From Lepeophtheirus salmonis (taxonomy: Eukaryota > Arthropoda > Copepoda > Siphonostomatoida > Caligidae), in the NCBI RefSeq assembly GCF_016086655.4, contig NC_052134.2, positions 35,029,971 to 35,093,970 of the forward strand: a DNA stretch of 64,000 nucleotides, given 5' to 3'. This document shows positions 1 through 12,269 of the stretch, in pieces; position 1 is the stretch's first letter; the number at the start of each line of letters is the position of its first letter. The notes under the pieces are model-generated. The model saw only the letters and a list, made by a program, of their open reading frames with translations, had not been told where the DNA came from and did not search any database. Made by a program: the position numbers and the translations under genes.

Positions 1-470
1 ATGATTATTGGTGGTAAGGGGGTACTGGGTTAAATCCATATTTTATAAGTGGTACATCACTAAAAAAAGGTTGAGAATCCCTGCCCTGTCTTTCAATTAC
101 GATGCAATTTATAACGTTAGAGAAAACGCTTTATTGAGTAATAATTTCATAGTTGGTTAAAATGGGCTGACTGCTACCAACTGATTTTAGGACTTTTTTC
201 AATTTCTTTTCAGATGAAAGATTGCATGATACAATAAAGGGTAACGATGGTTTAGTTCAGTGGTTCCAAAGGTGGGGATTGTGAGATGATTTCACAAAAA
301 GAAGAAAATAATTTAAATTGTGACATCAGAACTTAAATAATGATGAATGTACATATTTTATAAATGAATACCCCAAGAGCTAATCATCTGTAGACTGTCA
401 TAAAAGATGTGTCTATTCAACATATTTTGATTCTAAAATATTTGACTAATTCTAGATTTCTGTGATGAAT

Positions 471-683
471 GGGTATCCACTGTTAGCTAAAGCAGCTTTA
501 GATTTTCGTATACCATTTGGCTGTAATGATTTATGTGAAAAGATATTTTCCGTATTAACTTATATTCAAAATAAATACAGATAAGAGCTAAATGTGGAGT
601 ATGGTCCGTGGATTGTTGTGTCCAAAATTAAAACTAGAATAGACCTACTTTGCTCAATGGACAGTGTATATCCGTCAAATTAA
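471..683 (+). pseudogene. hAT transposase C-terminal (dimerisation) fragment
   Basis: Reading from 471 gives YPLLAKAALDF, then a CNDLCEKIFSVLT stretch, then WIVVSKIKTRIDLLC, ending in TAA at 681-683. This matches the hAT C-terminal dimerisation region of the ZBED5/FAM200/SCAND3-like group (YPxLxxKALD...FSTSYLCEQAFS..LT.IK.K.RNRL...L..S.IxPRI..L). An in-frame stop at 582-584 breaks it. The zinc finger and catalytic core are not seen upstream, although 180-300 may contain further decayed hAT sequence. The remnant is dead. The family call rests on motif order only. Confidence 0.6.
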
Positions 684-2329
684 GACCTTGATTCGTTTAT
701 AAATCTATTTGCACATCCACGGTTTATATTATTTGTTTGTGAGTTTCAATTTTGACTTAATTTACAACAAAAAAGAGAATTGATAGTGTAGAAATGATTC
801 CAAGTATATTGTGGATTTAATATTACAATATATTTAATTATTTTTTCGTTGTATTTTTTATTTCAAAACTTCATAGTTGTTCACAAATATTACTATTTTT
901 GGAGAAAAATCCATAGATATTAAAAAAAAAAAAAATAATTTCAAGGATTAAATCAAAAAAATACAATGTTTGGAAAAAAATTTCAAAAATTAACAGATAT
1001 TAATAAAAAAAAACATCATTTTGGAAAAAAATTGTTACATTATTTTTTTTGCTCTGCTGCATAATTTGCCAGAATGACGAATAAAAAATTTTATTGAAAT
1101 CAAAAATTCCTTAATTTGCAGCCCACCCTCTACAGACGCCCAGGGATATAATATTCAGTGGTCAGTTTACATAAAATAACTTTATATTACATAAATAATT
1201 AATTGCCAGATAGATTTTCCCAAAGAATTTTTCGTAGGTGATTAACCCGGAGAAATCTTAGAAGACTACCCCAAGTACAAAGGTAGTAAGTACATATATT
1301 ATATCCGAGTCATAATTAATCAATAATGGTTTGTTTTATAATTGGAAGTAGTTATAAATACTCCTCTCCTCTCTCCTAGCAGTCAATTAAGCGTTCAAGA
1401 ATGATTATTGCATAATTGTAAATTGCTTCACATTCTAATTAAAATACCTCAAGTTTCATGCTTGTTTTTTTATTCTTTTTCCATTCGCATTTAGAGCTGA
1501 AAAAGAGAGAGAGAGAAAGACTCCAAGCAAAGCGTTAATAGAAATGTTTCTTCAAATGAAGTCGTCCTTTCAAACAAACCACCCTCTCCAGACTTTCTCC
1601 TTTGTCAGGTACACAATCTAATTAGGTTAGACAGCCCGAATTACTCTCACATAATATTAAATAAAAGGCATCATTTTTTAATTATTTGGAGCAGTTCAAG
1701 CTAAAGTACATTGTACATTAACCTATTTCCTATGTTTCTAACCGATTATTAAAATTCGAAATCAAGTAAAAGCTTGGAATCAAAATGAGAGGGTTTTTAT
1801 TGAATAAAAAAGACCAATCAGACATGTGCTTCTGCTACTAAAATAAATATTTTCAGGATATTTGCTAGTTCTATAATCAAACCTTTACTTGATTTACAAT
1901 TCATAGTCATTTTAGTAGCATAATGCATATCAAGTTTTGTTATAAATAATTATTATTCAATTTAAATGGGGCATAACCCTTGTTGACTGTTATTAGTTCT
2001 TAAAGAAAGCGTCGGAGAGTGGCGCTGTCTAGCGGCAAAATAGTGCAACTCCCTGAATATCAATATTATTTAATATATAAGATAGGTATGTTATTCACAT
2101 AGAGGACACTATTCAAAATGAAAGTTACGTCCCCAAGCTATACAGACTGTCACACTCCCCATGCAAATAATATCATTTTTATTTGATAATGCCCTATTAA
2201 ACTTTTAATCAATTTTGAATTTTAACATTCGGTTGACAAATAAAGGAAATATTTATACGGATAACGGAATTTCATGGGTATTTTATTTGTATTCAGAATC
2301 AGTATTGCTATAAAATAACGGACCCCGGT
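684..2329. other. AT-rich non-coding stretch with one MITE remnant
   Basis: No gene is seen. About 860-1145 is a MITE copy, listed separately. A short GA microsatellite lies near 1500-1520. The rest is AT-rich sequence without an open frame of interest. Confidence 0.5.
860..1145 (-). repeat. MITE family A copy 1 (CAGGGGCGTCCGC-type end)
   Basis: The right end, read on the minus strand, is GGGCGTCTGTAGAGGGTGGG. It matches the left end of the copy at 10271 (GGGGCGTCCGCTGGGGTGGG). The interior is degenerate A/T runs of the form TTTTTGGAAAAAAATT. The left boundary is uncertain. Confidence 0.55.
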
Positions 2330-2404
2330 AATTTAACCTCAGGACATTTTCCCTTAAGCCATTTCGCCTTAAAGTCATTTTACCTCAATGATATTTCGCC
2401 TTAA
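2330..2404 (+). repeat. Degenerate short tandem repeat (CATTTCGCCTTAA motif)
   Basis: Four to five imperfect units of 15-16 bp follow one another: ACATTTTCCCTTA, CCATTTCGCCTTA, TCATTTTACCTCA and ATATTTCGCCTTA. The T/C-rich core and the CCTTAA join are preserved. No coding role is seen. Confidence 0.6.
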
Positions 2405-2732
2405 TATATAGGTACATAAATGATATTTATATATGTTCCTTTAGAATTTTTTAATCGAAATATATAAAGCGCATTAAATTGTCTTTTTTTTTGTCGGACA
2501 TATGAGGGAATCATCTCCCAAAATTTCAATACATACACCAACAAAACTTCACTATGTAATAAATTCAAACCAGAGACAGACTCAAAACGAATGCAGTAAC
2601 TGTGTAAAGAGTAGATGGATGTTACTAAGAATTGTCTCTCGGTGGGGAAATGCCCATAGGAGAATGCTTTGATTTCTCAGAAGACTCTGTAGATATTGCG
2701 GTGGACGTTCGTTGGTCAACCTCACTAATTGT

Positions 2733-3086
2733 TCAAATGTCTGAAAAGTCCTTTAAATCCAGGATAGGGCATTTTAAGGTTGTCAAAAGGCACCTTTTGC
2801 CGTTCAGGATGAAAGCATCGATGGTTTCTACGTCAGAAATTTGGAGGTGTTGTAAAAATCCACTATTGTTTCTTTTTGTGACTATTTTAAAAGAAGAAAC
2901 ATCAACAAAGGAACATATAACAGCATCAAAGTAGCAAAGAGACTCGACATTTTCTGAAAGATATTTCAAATATCGCTTATTCTCAAGAATGTTGGAGGTT
3001 GGAGCCAAATTCTTTAAAGGAGTATTTGCCCGTTTTGCAATTAAGCAAGCGAGAGTAGTGACCACTTCTTCTGGAGCAGCAGGATT
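2733..3086 (-). pseudogene. Unrecognised open stretch, possible decayed coding remnant
   Basis: On the minus strand 3086-2736 is open for about 117 codons (NPAAPEEVVTTLACLIAKR at the start, LKCPILDLKDFSDI at the end). After a stop at 2735-2733 it remains open for about 35 more codons. There is no convincing ATG, since the reading begins directly after a stop. The composition is balanced (K, E, D, L, S, with C and Y) and less repetitive than the surrounding AT-rich frames, so it looks more like former protein sequence than chance. I recognise no family. It could equally be a piece of transposon. Confidence 0.25.
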
Positions 3087-3808
3087 TTAATAGAAATTTA
3101 AGGGAACTGCTCGAGAATTTTGGAACAACAACTGATAGAGATACATTTTTAGTACACTATTGTGGGAAGGCAAGGTCAAAGCCATTATTGCCAAAAGTCA
3201 ACGAATAATATATGTAAAAATAACTAAGAAACACTTAAACCTTACAGCCATTATCCCATTATTAATTTATAGTTCAAAGTTATTAATGCAATGGACTAGT
3301 TTCTTCAATTAACTAAAGACTATACTACTAAAGTTATTTTCTTCGGTTCTTTTTATGCTTATTTTTAGTTTGGATTTTTCTTAGGTATGTGTACCTTTGT
3401 TTTTTACTTGAAAAGCTTATATTTCGAGGATCATTTTTTTGCTTGTTTCTTAAATCTGTTTTAATGTGATGTGCTAAGCTTTTGGGTTTGCCGAAAAGTT
3501 TAGATTTGATCTGAATAAAGTTAATCCAGCTACCAAAAAAAATCGAGCCAAATACACAGTATAGAAGAATTGCTAATCGCTTTTTCTTTAGTAATTATCC
3601 CACATACAAGGAAACTGAGGCAAAACTTTGTTGGCGGAGGTACTAAGTAATTTTTAATGAGATCAAAATGAAATGATAGCATTAATGTATAGCTGGGGTA
3701 ATTAGTTTTTTTTAATTAAAGTAGGCATCATAAATTGCAACCAAAAAATTGCATGAAAAATTAATATTAATTGAGATGAAAACAAAGAAATAATTGAATG
3801 TTCCTTCA

Positions 3809-4162
3809 AAGGCATCCGCAAGGGGTAGGCTCGAGGGGCTGTACTACGCCCCCCCCCTCACAAAAATACAGAATTTTTGGTCTATACTATAAATTTTTCG
3901 GTCAGGAGGAATACATTTTATGTAAAAAATAGAGGAATTTTTTTTTTTAAAGATTTATTTTCTTAAAAAAGAGTCATTCGAGTAAATTATGTAAAAAATT
4001 TAATATTTAATTTTTTTGTGGACTTTTGAAAAAAAAATTATATATGAAATTTTTTATTTTCCAAAAATTTTAATTTAGGATTTTTTTTTAAATTACAAAA
4101 GCCGAGCACCATCCTCCAGAAAAAAAATATATAGGTATATATATAATCCTAAGGATGCCCCC
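3809..4162 (+). repeat. MITE family A copy 2
   Basis: The left end GGCATCCGCAAGGGGTAGGC and the right end (minus strand GGGGGCATCCTTAGGATTAT) are inverted relatives of each other and of the other family A ends. The body is A/T homopolymer-rich and includes a C-run at about 3850. It shares the ATTATATATA inner right end with the copy at 15985-16188. Confidence 0.65.
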
Positions 4163-5140
4163 GATTTGTTTTTGACATCAACATTTATCTATCCGAAACA
4201 TTATTTAACTACATGAGCTTAGATAGACCCAAACCATAAGGAAATGCTATTTTCTATTGCAAACTCCATGATGACTGCAATTTTGAAACAGTCTAATGAG
4301 ACAAAGTATGAGTTCCCTTAATGAATTATCAAATCAACCTGCATATTAGTATTAGTGACTCTACTCCTCTCTTAGAATCAATTGATGGATATTATTCTAT
4401 TCTATTCAATGTATGTACATGATATTGTACTGCTTGAGGATATTATATTTTCTCATTTTGTTTGAGATTTGTTATTGTTGTTGTTGTTGTTGGTACTCCT
4501 GGGTAATGTTAATAATAACAAGAATGACATTGAATAATAACAATATCCTGTAAATCAATTACTCTATTATACATAGAATGTTAATTATATATATATTTTA
4601 TCTTTTTTGAACCACCATTCTTAAAATTTAATGAATCTTTAATGAAATATAACGTACCTTTTACACTTTATACCTAATTGTCATGATATTTTTAGATAAT
4701 GAACTATTCTTAATTATCAGGGAAAAAGATAATAAGCTTGCATAAGTCATATATGTGTGATCACACCAGCCATCAAGATAATAAAAACTTAATCATAATA
4801 AAATATAATTCTTAGTAATTCTCAAACTGTGATAAGCAAAAAAAAAAAAAAATATTATAATTTATATTTAAAAGGATCAATAAATATGTCTGTTATAAGA
4901 AGAAGGTCATCCAAATTAAAATAATTAATAATTCAAGGTCAGTCAAAATTTCTCAAAATTTAAATAATAGTAGTAGCTATTATCTCAAGTAGTCATAAGA
5001 ACACCCGTTATTCAACATTGTAGCAGCTTTGATTTACATAAGGATGAGAAGGTTATGCAAATTATGCAGTCATTAGATAGGCCATATTTGTGCTTTTGTG
5101 TGAGTATTTGTATTTCTATAGTTAATTTGAATACATAACA
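4163..5140. other. AT-rich non-coding stretch
   Basis: A short GTT microsatellite lies at about 4473-4493 and an A-run at about 4840. I see no gene, RNA gene or bounded repeat. Confidence 0.5.
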
Positions 5141-5400
5141 ATTTGTGGGCCGGAAGGACTGTAGCCCCCACCCCCAAATAAAAAGAGGATTTCTTTCTTT
5201 TTACTAGAAAGTTTAATATTAGAATTTTTTGTTTCTAAAAATTTAATATTTCAACTTTTATTCCCAAATATTTAATTTTCTGTGAATAGCTTTGGATTTT
5301 TAAAATTTATCTTCAAAAATTTAATATATCATTTTTTATTTCAAAAAATGTTAAATTTGAAATTTAATTTTGGTAATTTTTTTTGCAAAACAATTTTAAA
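5141..5400 (+). repeat. MITE family A copy 3 (partial)
   Basis: GGGCCGGAAGGACTGTAGCC and a C-run are followed by the family's AATTT/TTTTT interior, including the recurring TGTGAATAGCT...GGATTTTT unit. The outer terminal repeat is missing, so this is a truncated copy. Confidence 0.45.
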
Positions 5401-5572
5401 AAAATGACATCAATTTACATATTTTCTGTATGAGTAAATCTCCCAATTTTATTTTGTTAGCATTCCTTAGTACTTACTTTAGTTTATCAATTGGAGCCGT
5501 TCAGTAAAGCTTTAAGTATCTTTAGTACACGAAAATTGTTTACCATTATTATTAATTTAGACAGAATTGAAG

Positions 5573-5750
5573 TATAGTCAAACTTGGTCCAAGAGATGTC
5601 TTAAGCGTGTCACCGTACCATACGGCCATATTCATTTTTTAAATTTAGAATATTTACGAATGAAGAAACCTGGTTTAAAAGATCACAGGCACTAAGCGTT
5701 CACTTTTTCTAGTTTCTCTTACCTGGCCCCTTAATACAAGTTTGACTGTA
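5573..5750. repeat. Short pogo/mariner-type MITE with TA ends
   Basis: TATAGTCAAACTTGG at the left and TACAGTCAAACTTG (minus-strand reading) at the right form inverted ends about 178 bp apart, each bounded by TA. TA target duplication and an ACAGTCAAACyT-type end are typical of non-autonomous Tc1/mariner/pogo elements. There is no coding capacity. Confidence 0.6.
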
Positions 5751-5854
5751 TTTACTATTCTTATAGACATCAACACTGATAGGGTCGAGTTCGATTAAGG
5801 AACTCGGGATCACAGGTTGATATCTCTAATTATGGAATTAAGTAAAATCTAATT

Positions 5855-5945
5855 CTATGAGACGGCTATTGAGTCCAATTCGGACGCCTCTGTAAGATTT
5901 AGTACGGGACATGACGTTAAAATGTTTGGACAAATACATCCCAAG
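5855..5945 (+). repeat. Dispersed repeat family J copy 1
   Basis: The AGTCCAATTCGGACGCCTC...GTTAAAATGTTTGGAC...ACATCC order recurs at 11495-11590 (same strand) and at 21225-21305 (opposite strand). Class unknown. Confidence 0.45.
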
Positions 5946-6164
5946 ATATAAATAATCTCTACCGATCCCACAATAATCTATATTCTTTGGACTTTACTCT
6001 ATTTCAAATAGTATTGTCAAACTTTTGCTAGCAATCGTGTAATATGGCTTTAATTCAGCTAAAAAATTTAAAAAAAGAGTAAGTATAAAGAGTTGTATAA
6101 AATATGACCTATCATTATTTTGAAAAAAAAAAAAACTGAAACTCAACACGAAAACCCCGTCAAT

Positions 6165-6390
6165 TCTACTTAATTTAAGATGGGAGAGCAACTAAACTGT
6201 CATGACGTTTCATTGGATGAGCTGCTGCGAGGAGCTACGAAAGGAAGGAAATAGAGACGAGTTCCATTCCGTATCAAGTAAAGACATAGACAGGAACGAC
6301 TCTGATGCCGATCCTCAAATCTACTCTGAATCCAACAGGGATTTACACTATTAATTTCCCCAATACATCCCTAGTGTCACATTCATATGC
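6165..6390 (+). repeat. Dispersed repeat family D copy 1
   Basis: It contains AACTGTCATGACGTTTCATT, then AGCTGCTGCGAGGAGCTACG, then GGAAGGAAATA. The same order appears at about 15105-15180, 31720-31900 and 63885-64000. Upstream, GTATAAAATATGACC is shared with the second and third copies. No coding frame is conserved, so it is probably part of a larger non-coding transposon. Confidence 0.5.
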
Positions 6391-8610
6391 ATCCATACTA
6401 GTAATTACTTTATGCTTAGATGTTCTCTCTTCATGAATGAATTAATACTAATAGCAACTTTGTAAAAAAAAAGAAAAAACACTCCTTAGATTGCCGACTA
6501 GAAAAAAATCTTGCACGCGTGAAGTTGATATTTTAGACAACTCTAGTTATACCATATTGCAAAATCTCTCTTACATATAGGTATACACAATGTGTTACCT
6601 AGTTCGCACTCGTAATATTGTTAAATATTTATTTTTTTATCAAATTTAATTTTTATTACCTCGTTACTTTTAAAAAACCATTAGAGGCTTTTATTGATAT
6701 GAAAGAATATCATGATAGAATTATTTATTATTAATAATAATAAATAATAATAGTATCAAATCGGCTTGTTTGTTATTTATTATTGGACTAAACACTTCGC
6801 CACTAACAACCTAAATGGATACGTACACTACACGCCTGCTTGTCTACATGCGTGCGTGTGAGTAGGACATTTTACAAAATATGAAGAAGGTTGCGTGATT
6901 TATTTGTGCATAGATATATTTATATATAAAATGTGTTGAGTTATGAACGAAAATCAAGGAAAGGATAAATGCATAATTTATTACCTATATATATATATAT
7001 ATATACAGACTAATATTTTATAAGTATAATTCTGTCAATTATAGGGGTTGTATTCAAATTTCTGGCATGATTTGAGATACCTAAGAATGTTGACTATAGT
7101 TTATAATTTTTATTTGATTTAATAGGAGATTAATTTTGTTTTCATCTTTCAACCATAAAACCTATCAATTTATCATTAATTTGACAATGATTTTCTGCTA
7201 CTTTAAGTGTAATTTCCGGCGTCACTAAAGCTTTAATCATTATTATTTCCTTAAAGAAACCTACGATAATAATTTGTCAAAGAATACCAGTGTTTACAAT
7301 ACAAAAAAACTATTCGAGCTTTTTTTGTCTTAACGGGCACATATTTACTTTTTAGCACGTAGTATAGCGTTATTACATTAATCAAAAGTTAAGTCTATAT
7401 TTGTTTAATCAACTGTTTTTTGTTTTTTACAATGTACTCTCGCCCCTTAGCAAAGCTATAAGTCCAATGTTGACAAAAAACCCGCGTGACTTATATTTTA
7501 TAAGTACTGCTCTACAAAACATTTTTTTGTCCGCTAATGAATTGAGTATATCATGAGTATTTACTCCATAACTAAATACAAGACCTCTATGAGTGTACCT
7601 CTTTAATTTAAGTAATAAGGTGAATTCTGGAGAAAGAGGAAAAAATTGCATCGCTCACGAGAGAAAGTGATATAGAACACCAACTGTAGTATATCTTATA
7701 GGGGAAAAGTTTTCCTACATGTTCTCAGATGGACTTCGTTTTTAAAAAGTGAGTTGGACAAAATTCACAAAATGGAAAAATTTTAAGTCATTATCGATCC
7801 TTGGCCCAGTAAAATTAGTCAAGGTGGCAATGCTGAGGCCTGAAAGGTTCTAAAGTGACCTACAAATTCTCCGTCAACTACATCATCCTGTAGATATTCA
7901 TGAATCCAACAGCATTGAGAACAAAAACTTCATGGTACGACCTCGACGAGTAAAAATATCTGTAAATCGTCCCAAGGAGTGAGGTAAAGGGTTTAGGATG
8001 TCAGGGACGCTGAGTGTCATCATTTTGAGTACATATACGAATTTAAATTAACCTCTTACATTCGTCTTCTTTGAAAAGGAAAAAAAATGTCACAGAACTA
8101 TGCAACGAGATTATCTATCCTCCAAAGTCCATAGAAAGTTAAGAATATTTTCCCAACTCTTAATTTATTTTGATAATGAATTTGCAGAGATAAAATATAA
8201 TGGTAAAAAAGTTACAAATACTAAGATCAAATGTGCTAAAATATTCATTTGAATGTTGGAGTGTCTAAGTATTTAGATTTTTAGGGTTGTAACGGAAGAA
8301 CAAAAGCTTTTATCTTCTTCCACAATTTGCCATCCATGCTTGTTTACATAATATATTACATATTAAGTGATTCTGCTCATAACATAACATCGGATCCCTC
8401 TAAGCCATTCTAATTAATTGATCAATCATACGTAGGTACCTATGTATATACGAGGTATACATAGGTACAAATAACAATAAGACCTCCTCCATTGATGAAA
8501 TTCCCTCTGTAATTAAAAAAAAAAAAAAACATCAAAGAAGTAATAGTAAACATGATGTTGAAGACGAACGAAAACATTAAATTCTACAGACTACTAAGGT
8601 AGGTACTAGC
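6391..8610. other. AT-rich non-coding stretch
   Basis: It holds AT-rich palindromic sequence (6716-6750), a TA microsatellite (about 6986-7005) and an unassigned more GC-balanced patch at 7720-8040. No gene is recognised. Confidence 0.4.
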
Positions 8611-9783
8611 TACATTAGGGTGGAACACATTTTTGCCAATATTCAAAATGTTGGCCTTTTTAGGCTCAAAATGTTTCTTTTGGTCTAAAGATATCATTTC
8701 CAATTTTTGAGTTATTTTGAAAGATATTTAGAGGTAAAAATCAACGGTTTAATTTTACAATTAAAAAAATATATTTTTTTCTCCGTATATCATCGATGTA
8801 CAACACATTACAGCTTTTTGGTAGAATTCACAAAATATGTAATATAAAATTGTCATTTAAAATATTTTGGCGATCTTTATGAGAATTTACCTTTATTTAT
8901 ATTTATAATTGAGTGTAAAGCATGCTGTGCGACAAGTGGCACCGTTTTTTTAAAACCACATGCATGCTAAGTCATGCCTTGAAAATGGGGCAAAAAAAGT
9001 CAGTTATCATGGATCAAATGCGATTTCCATTTACTCTAAAGTGGCGATTATTACTATCAACGAAAAAATATGGGACAATGATCCCTCCAGCATGAAGTCT
9101 AGAACAAATAGTAAGTTTTTTTTGGATGCAATGATGTATCGTGAAGTACTTGTGGATTGCTGCCTGACCAATAACCATTAACAAAGTCATTAAGCCAAAA
9201 ATGAGCTTCATCAATGAAGACGATTTTGCAATGAAAATCAGCATCAGCATTGAACGTTTATATAGCTAAATTTTATAAAATAAATAAAGTTTGCAAAGAA
9301 AATTTAGAAGGAGTCATCTTTATGTAGAGATTAGAGATGCACTGATAAGCCATTGCATCAATCATTCATTAATTTTCTAGTATATATAAAATACAGTTTA
9401 ACGAGCCCAGTAAAAGGCAGTACTACTTACAGCAATTTAAAATCCCATTTATCTCTTATTTTATAATTTGAGATGGACAGCACTATTGTATTGTTTATAA
9501 TGAGGGATTCTTTAGAATAATGTTTAAAATTACTACAAACTGCCAAGCCCGAGATATTGTCCAAACAATCTAAACTAAATTGGCGAAGAAAGTGAAAACA
9601 AAATTAAAAACTTGGCAAATCCTGCTTAATTAATTTAGTGGGAGTTACCGATTGCTGATTAATTGGTAAAGTGGAAGATGCACTGATTAGTTGCCGATGA
9701 ATCAGTTCATCTCTAAATGAGATGATGACCTCCAAAGTCATTTGATTTTGTTTCTTTTTTTCTAATTAACTCCACCCTAATGT
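8611..9783 (-). mobile_element. Decayed Tc1/mariner-superfamily transposon with 14-bp TIRs
   Basis: TACATTAGGGTGGA at the left (about 8612) is repeated exactly in inverted orientation at the right (ACTCCACCCTAATGTA, about 9767). On the minus strand, pieces of an IS630-Tc1-mariner transposase appear in order: VFIDEAHFWLNDFVN, SNPQVLHDTSLHPKK, LHAGGIIVPYFFVDSNNRHF, then DLACMWFxKNGATCRTA, matching the family's DMWFQQDGATCHTA block. Frameshifts separate the pieces, and the catalytic-block aspartate reads as Asn. Most of the N-terminus and the region after the second block are missing or unrecognisable. The element is dead. Confidence 0.75.
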
Positions 9784-10270
9784 ACATATATACATAATAG
9801 ACTGACAAAAAGTAATTGTTAACATGGTTTTATTATTTTTATTATTAATATTATTTATTTTGAGGTAATGATGAGAGAAGATAAATAAAAATAATTTCAT
9901 AAAGGTATTTTAATTAAAACTTATCTCAAATTGAAGAGGAGAAGATGTTAAATGAAATACATACTCAAACATTGTAGGTTTAGAGAAAAATGATGAAGAA
10001 AAATCACGCAATGCCTGAATCCCCTTATTATTCTTATTAGGTATGCGATAACAACTTAGACTTATTCTCCTTAGAGCAGCAGATCCCCACTCTAATTAAT
10101 TTATGTACCTATTATTATCAATAGTGGTTGAGCAAACTAAATGAAGATAAATATCGGCAAGATGGCACAGATGTGCTATGTTGACGGCATAAACAAATAG
10201 GGCCACTTTTCTTGTCTATGTAAACAAACTATTAATGAGGAAATAACAATCATACCCCATTATACTATTT
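9784..10270. other. AT-rich non-coding stretch
   Basis: No gene or bounded repeat is recognised between the mariner relic and the next family A copy. Confidence 0.5.
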
Positions 10271-10765
10271 CAGGGGCGTCCGCTGGGGTGGGCTGGAGGG
10301 CCTGTCGTAGTCCACCAAAATTAGGAAACTATTATTAACTAATTTATTACTAGAAAATTTAATATTTGAAATTTAATTTAATTTTTCAAATTTTTTCCAA
10401 TAATTATAATTTTTCAAATTTTTTCTAATAAATTTGATTTTTCAAATTTTTTCTAAAAATCTTAATTTTTCAAAAAATTTCCAATAAATGTAATTTTCTG
10501 CGAATAGCTATAGATTTTTGAAATTTCTCTCCAAATATTTAATTTTTATGTAAACCCCTGTGGTTTTTTGAAAAAACAATTCCTAAAAAATTAATTTTAG
10601 GAGAATAACTATGGAATTTTGAATTTTTTGAGAATAGGTATGGATTTTTGAAAAATAAAAATTTAATATTTTTGAAAAAAATACAATTATTCAAATTTTA
10701 TTAAAATAAAATTTATTTTTCAATTTTTTTCCAAAAAAATTTTAAAACCAAGCCTCCCCCCCCCT
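10271..10765 (+). repeat. MITE family A copy 4 (best left end)
   Basis: It begins CAGGGGCGTCCGCTGGGGTG and ends in a C-run with CCCCTGCTGACA. The interior is built of imperfect tandem units of about 35-40 bp (AAATTTTTTCC-AATAA-TTTAATTTTTC and TGCGAATAGCTATAGATTTTTG). A CAGGG start and a GGGC-rich inner end are reminiscent of hAT termini, but no target duplication could be fixed. Confidence 0.65.
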
Positions 10766-10922
10766 GCTGACATTTATCAATGTATATTCTCTTTTCACGT
10801 CATTACCTTTATTGTATCTCGCAACCTTTATTTATCCATAAAGTAACAGAAAAAGGCCCAAAATTTGTTGTTAGTAGTAGTTAGCAGAGGTTGGACTTGA
10901 GACTTGTGAACGAATTGGAATT

Positions 10923-10925
<3 letters not shown>

Positions 10926-10963
<38 letters not shown>
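10926..10963 (+). repeat. Poly-T run of about 38
   Basis: An uninterrupted T run of about 38 bases, the longest homopolymer noticed. It may mark an old reverse-transcribed insertion or slippage. The preceding sequence (10790-10890) resembles 22190-22290, so both belong to a dispersed repeat. Confidence 0.8.
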
Positions 10964-10964
<1 letters not shown>

Positions 10965-12269
10965 AAGACTTACGACTTAATATTGGACTCCATAGGTAGT
11001 TCATACTAAATTCAAGATAAATCTTCACACAAGTGATCCAAAATTATACATCAAACCTCTCATTATTATAATAAGTTATTACCTAAGAACTTTTTGACAT
11101 ATCGTTCACAATTTTGACTGTTTGAGAACTTTTTTTATCATTTTATCCAAAAAAAGTAAATAGATTTTTTTAAAAGAAAAACATGATTTTGGATGCAAAA
11201 AATTTGAGCAAATAATTGACGAAATACTTTTTTCTTTTCTACAAAACTTGACAACAAGCTTGAAGTCACGGGTCTGTCTATAAGACATTTTTTAAAAAAA
11301 TATTCATTACAGTAAAGTGTCTAAATTTATCAATTAAATTAGTTTATTATAATATATTTAAATATCTTTCATGTATGAAAATAGTTTACCCGTATTCTAC
11401 ATTCAAGCCTAATTAAAGTATTTATTATCCCTATAAAAATTGGTGAAGATTAACCTCACTGGCTTATTTAAATAATGATGTTTTTATAAGCAAAGTGAAT
11501 TTCTATGGAAGGCCTTTTAAGTTTGATTCGGACGCATCCATAAGATGTAGGATAGTACCGGATAAGAAGTCCAAATTTTTTAGGGAAAAGTTTTTTTAGT
11601 CATATAACACTCCTCTGCAGTAGTCACAGGTCTGGAGGGACATTTAAAAAAAATGTATTATTAATCACAAAAGTTTTTAAATGTTGTCACAGTTCTGCTG
11701 TCTTAGTAGAATAAAATTTAGATTATATTTTTATCCATATTTCAGCTGAAGGGGGAGCACAAGAATAGTTAAGGCACTGTCATTATTTAATGATATTCTC
11801 CTTCCCATAACATCAACACGGCAACCATCAGTAGTAATTAATGATCCACAGTGATCTGCTGCTAATTCTTCTATTTATCCTCCTCCTATAAATCTAAACC
11901 TCAGTGGCATATCGACGATCTATTTATCATTTTTGTGTGCAAATTTAGTTGGCTACGGGAATATTTTTTTACTGCTAGGGAATGCTGAGGTTTTATCTAT
12001 TAAACTAATTGTGTAGCCCTCATAAACTCACCTTCTTTTCAATTGAATTAACAAGGTGAATTCAACAAATTTACAATATAAATTAATTGTAAAAATCTAT
12101 CCATTTCATAGGTCTTTTCACCACCAGGATATTTGATTTTTATCATCGGGGTTCCTTGCCGTCAAGTTGTATTCAATACAAATGTTTAGTCTTTTTTTTT
12201 TTTTTTTTGGTCATTTGATGGAGTTTTATGAAGATTTATTAGAAATTCGTCCATTTTATTTAATAAATT
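10964..12269. other. AT-rich stretch with family J copy 2
   Basis: 11495-11590 (TTCGGACGCATCCATAAGAT and onward) is family J. Otherwise no gene is recognised. Confidence 0.45.

Noticed and set aside
3840..4140. Regularly spaced A/T-run repeats as a CRISPR-like array
   Set aside because: The repeats are degenerate MITE interior in a eukaryotic genome, without constant repeats or unique spacers.
9014..9250. 78-codon minus-strand frame as a gene
   Set aside because: It is a frameshifted piece of the mariner-type transposase, not an independent gene.
10828..11028. Minus-strand open frame with a poly-lysine run
   Set aside because: The lysines come only from the 38-base T run. There is no domain.
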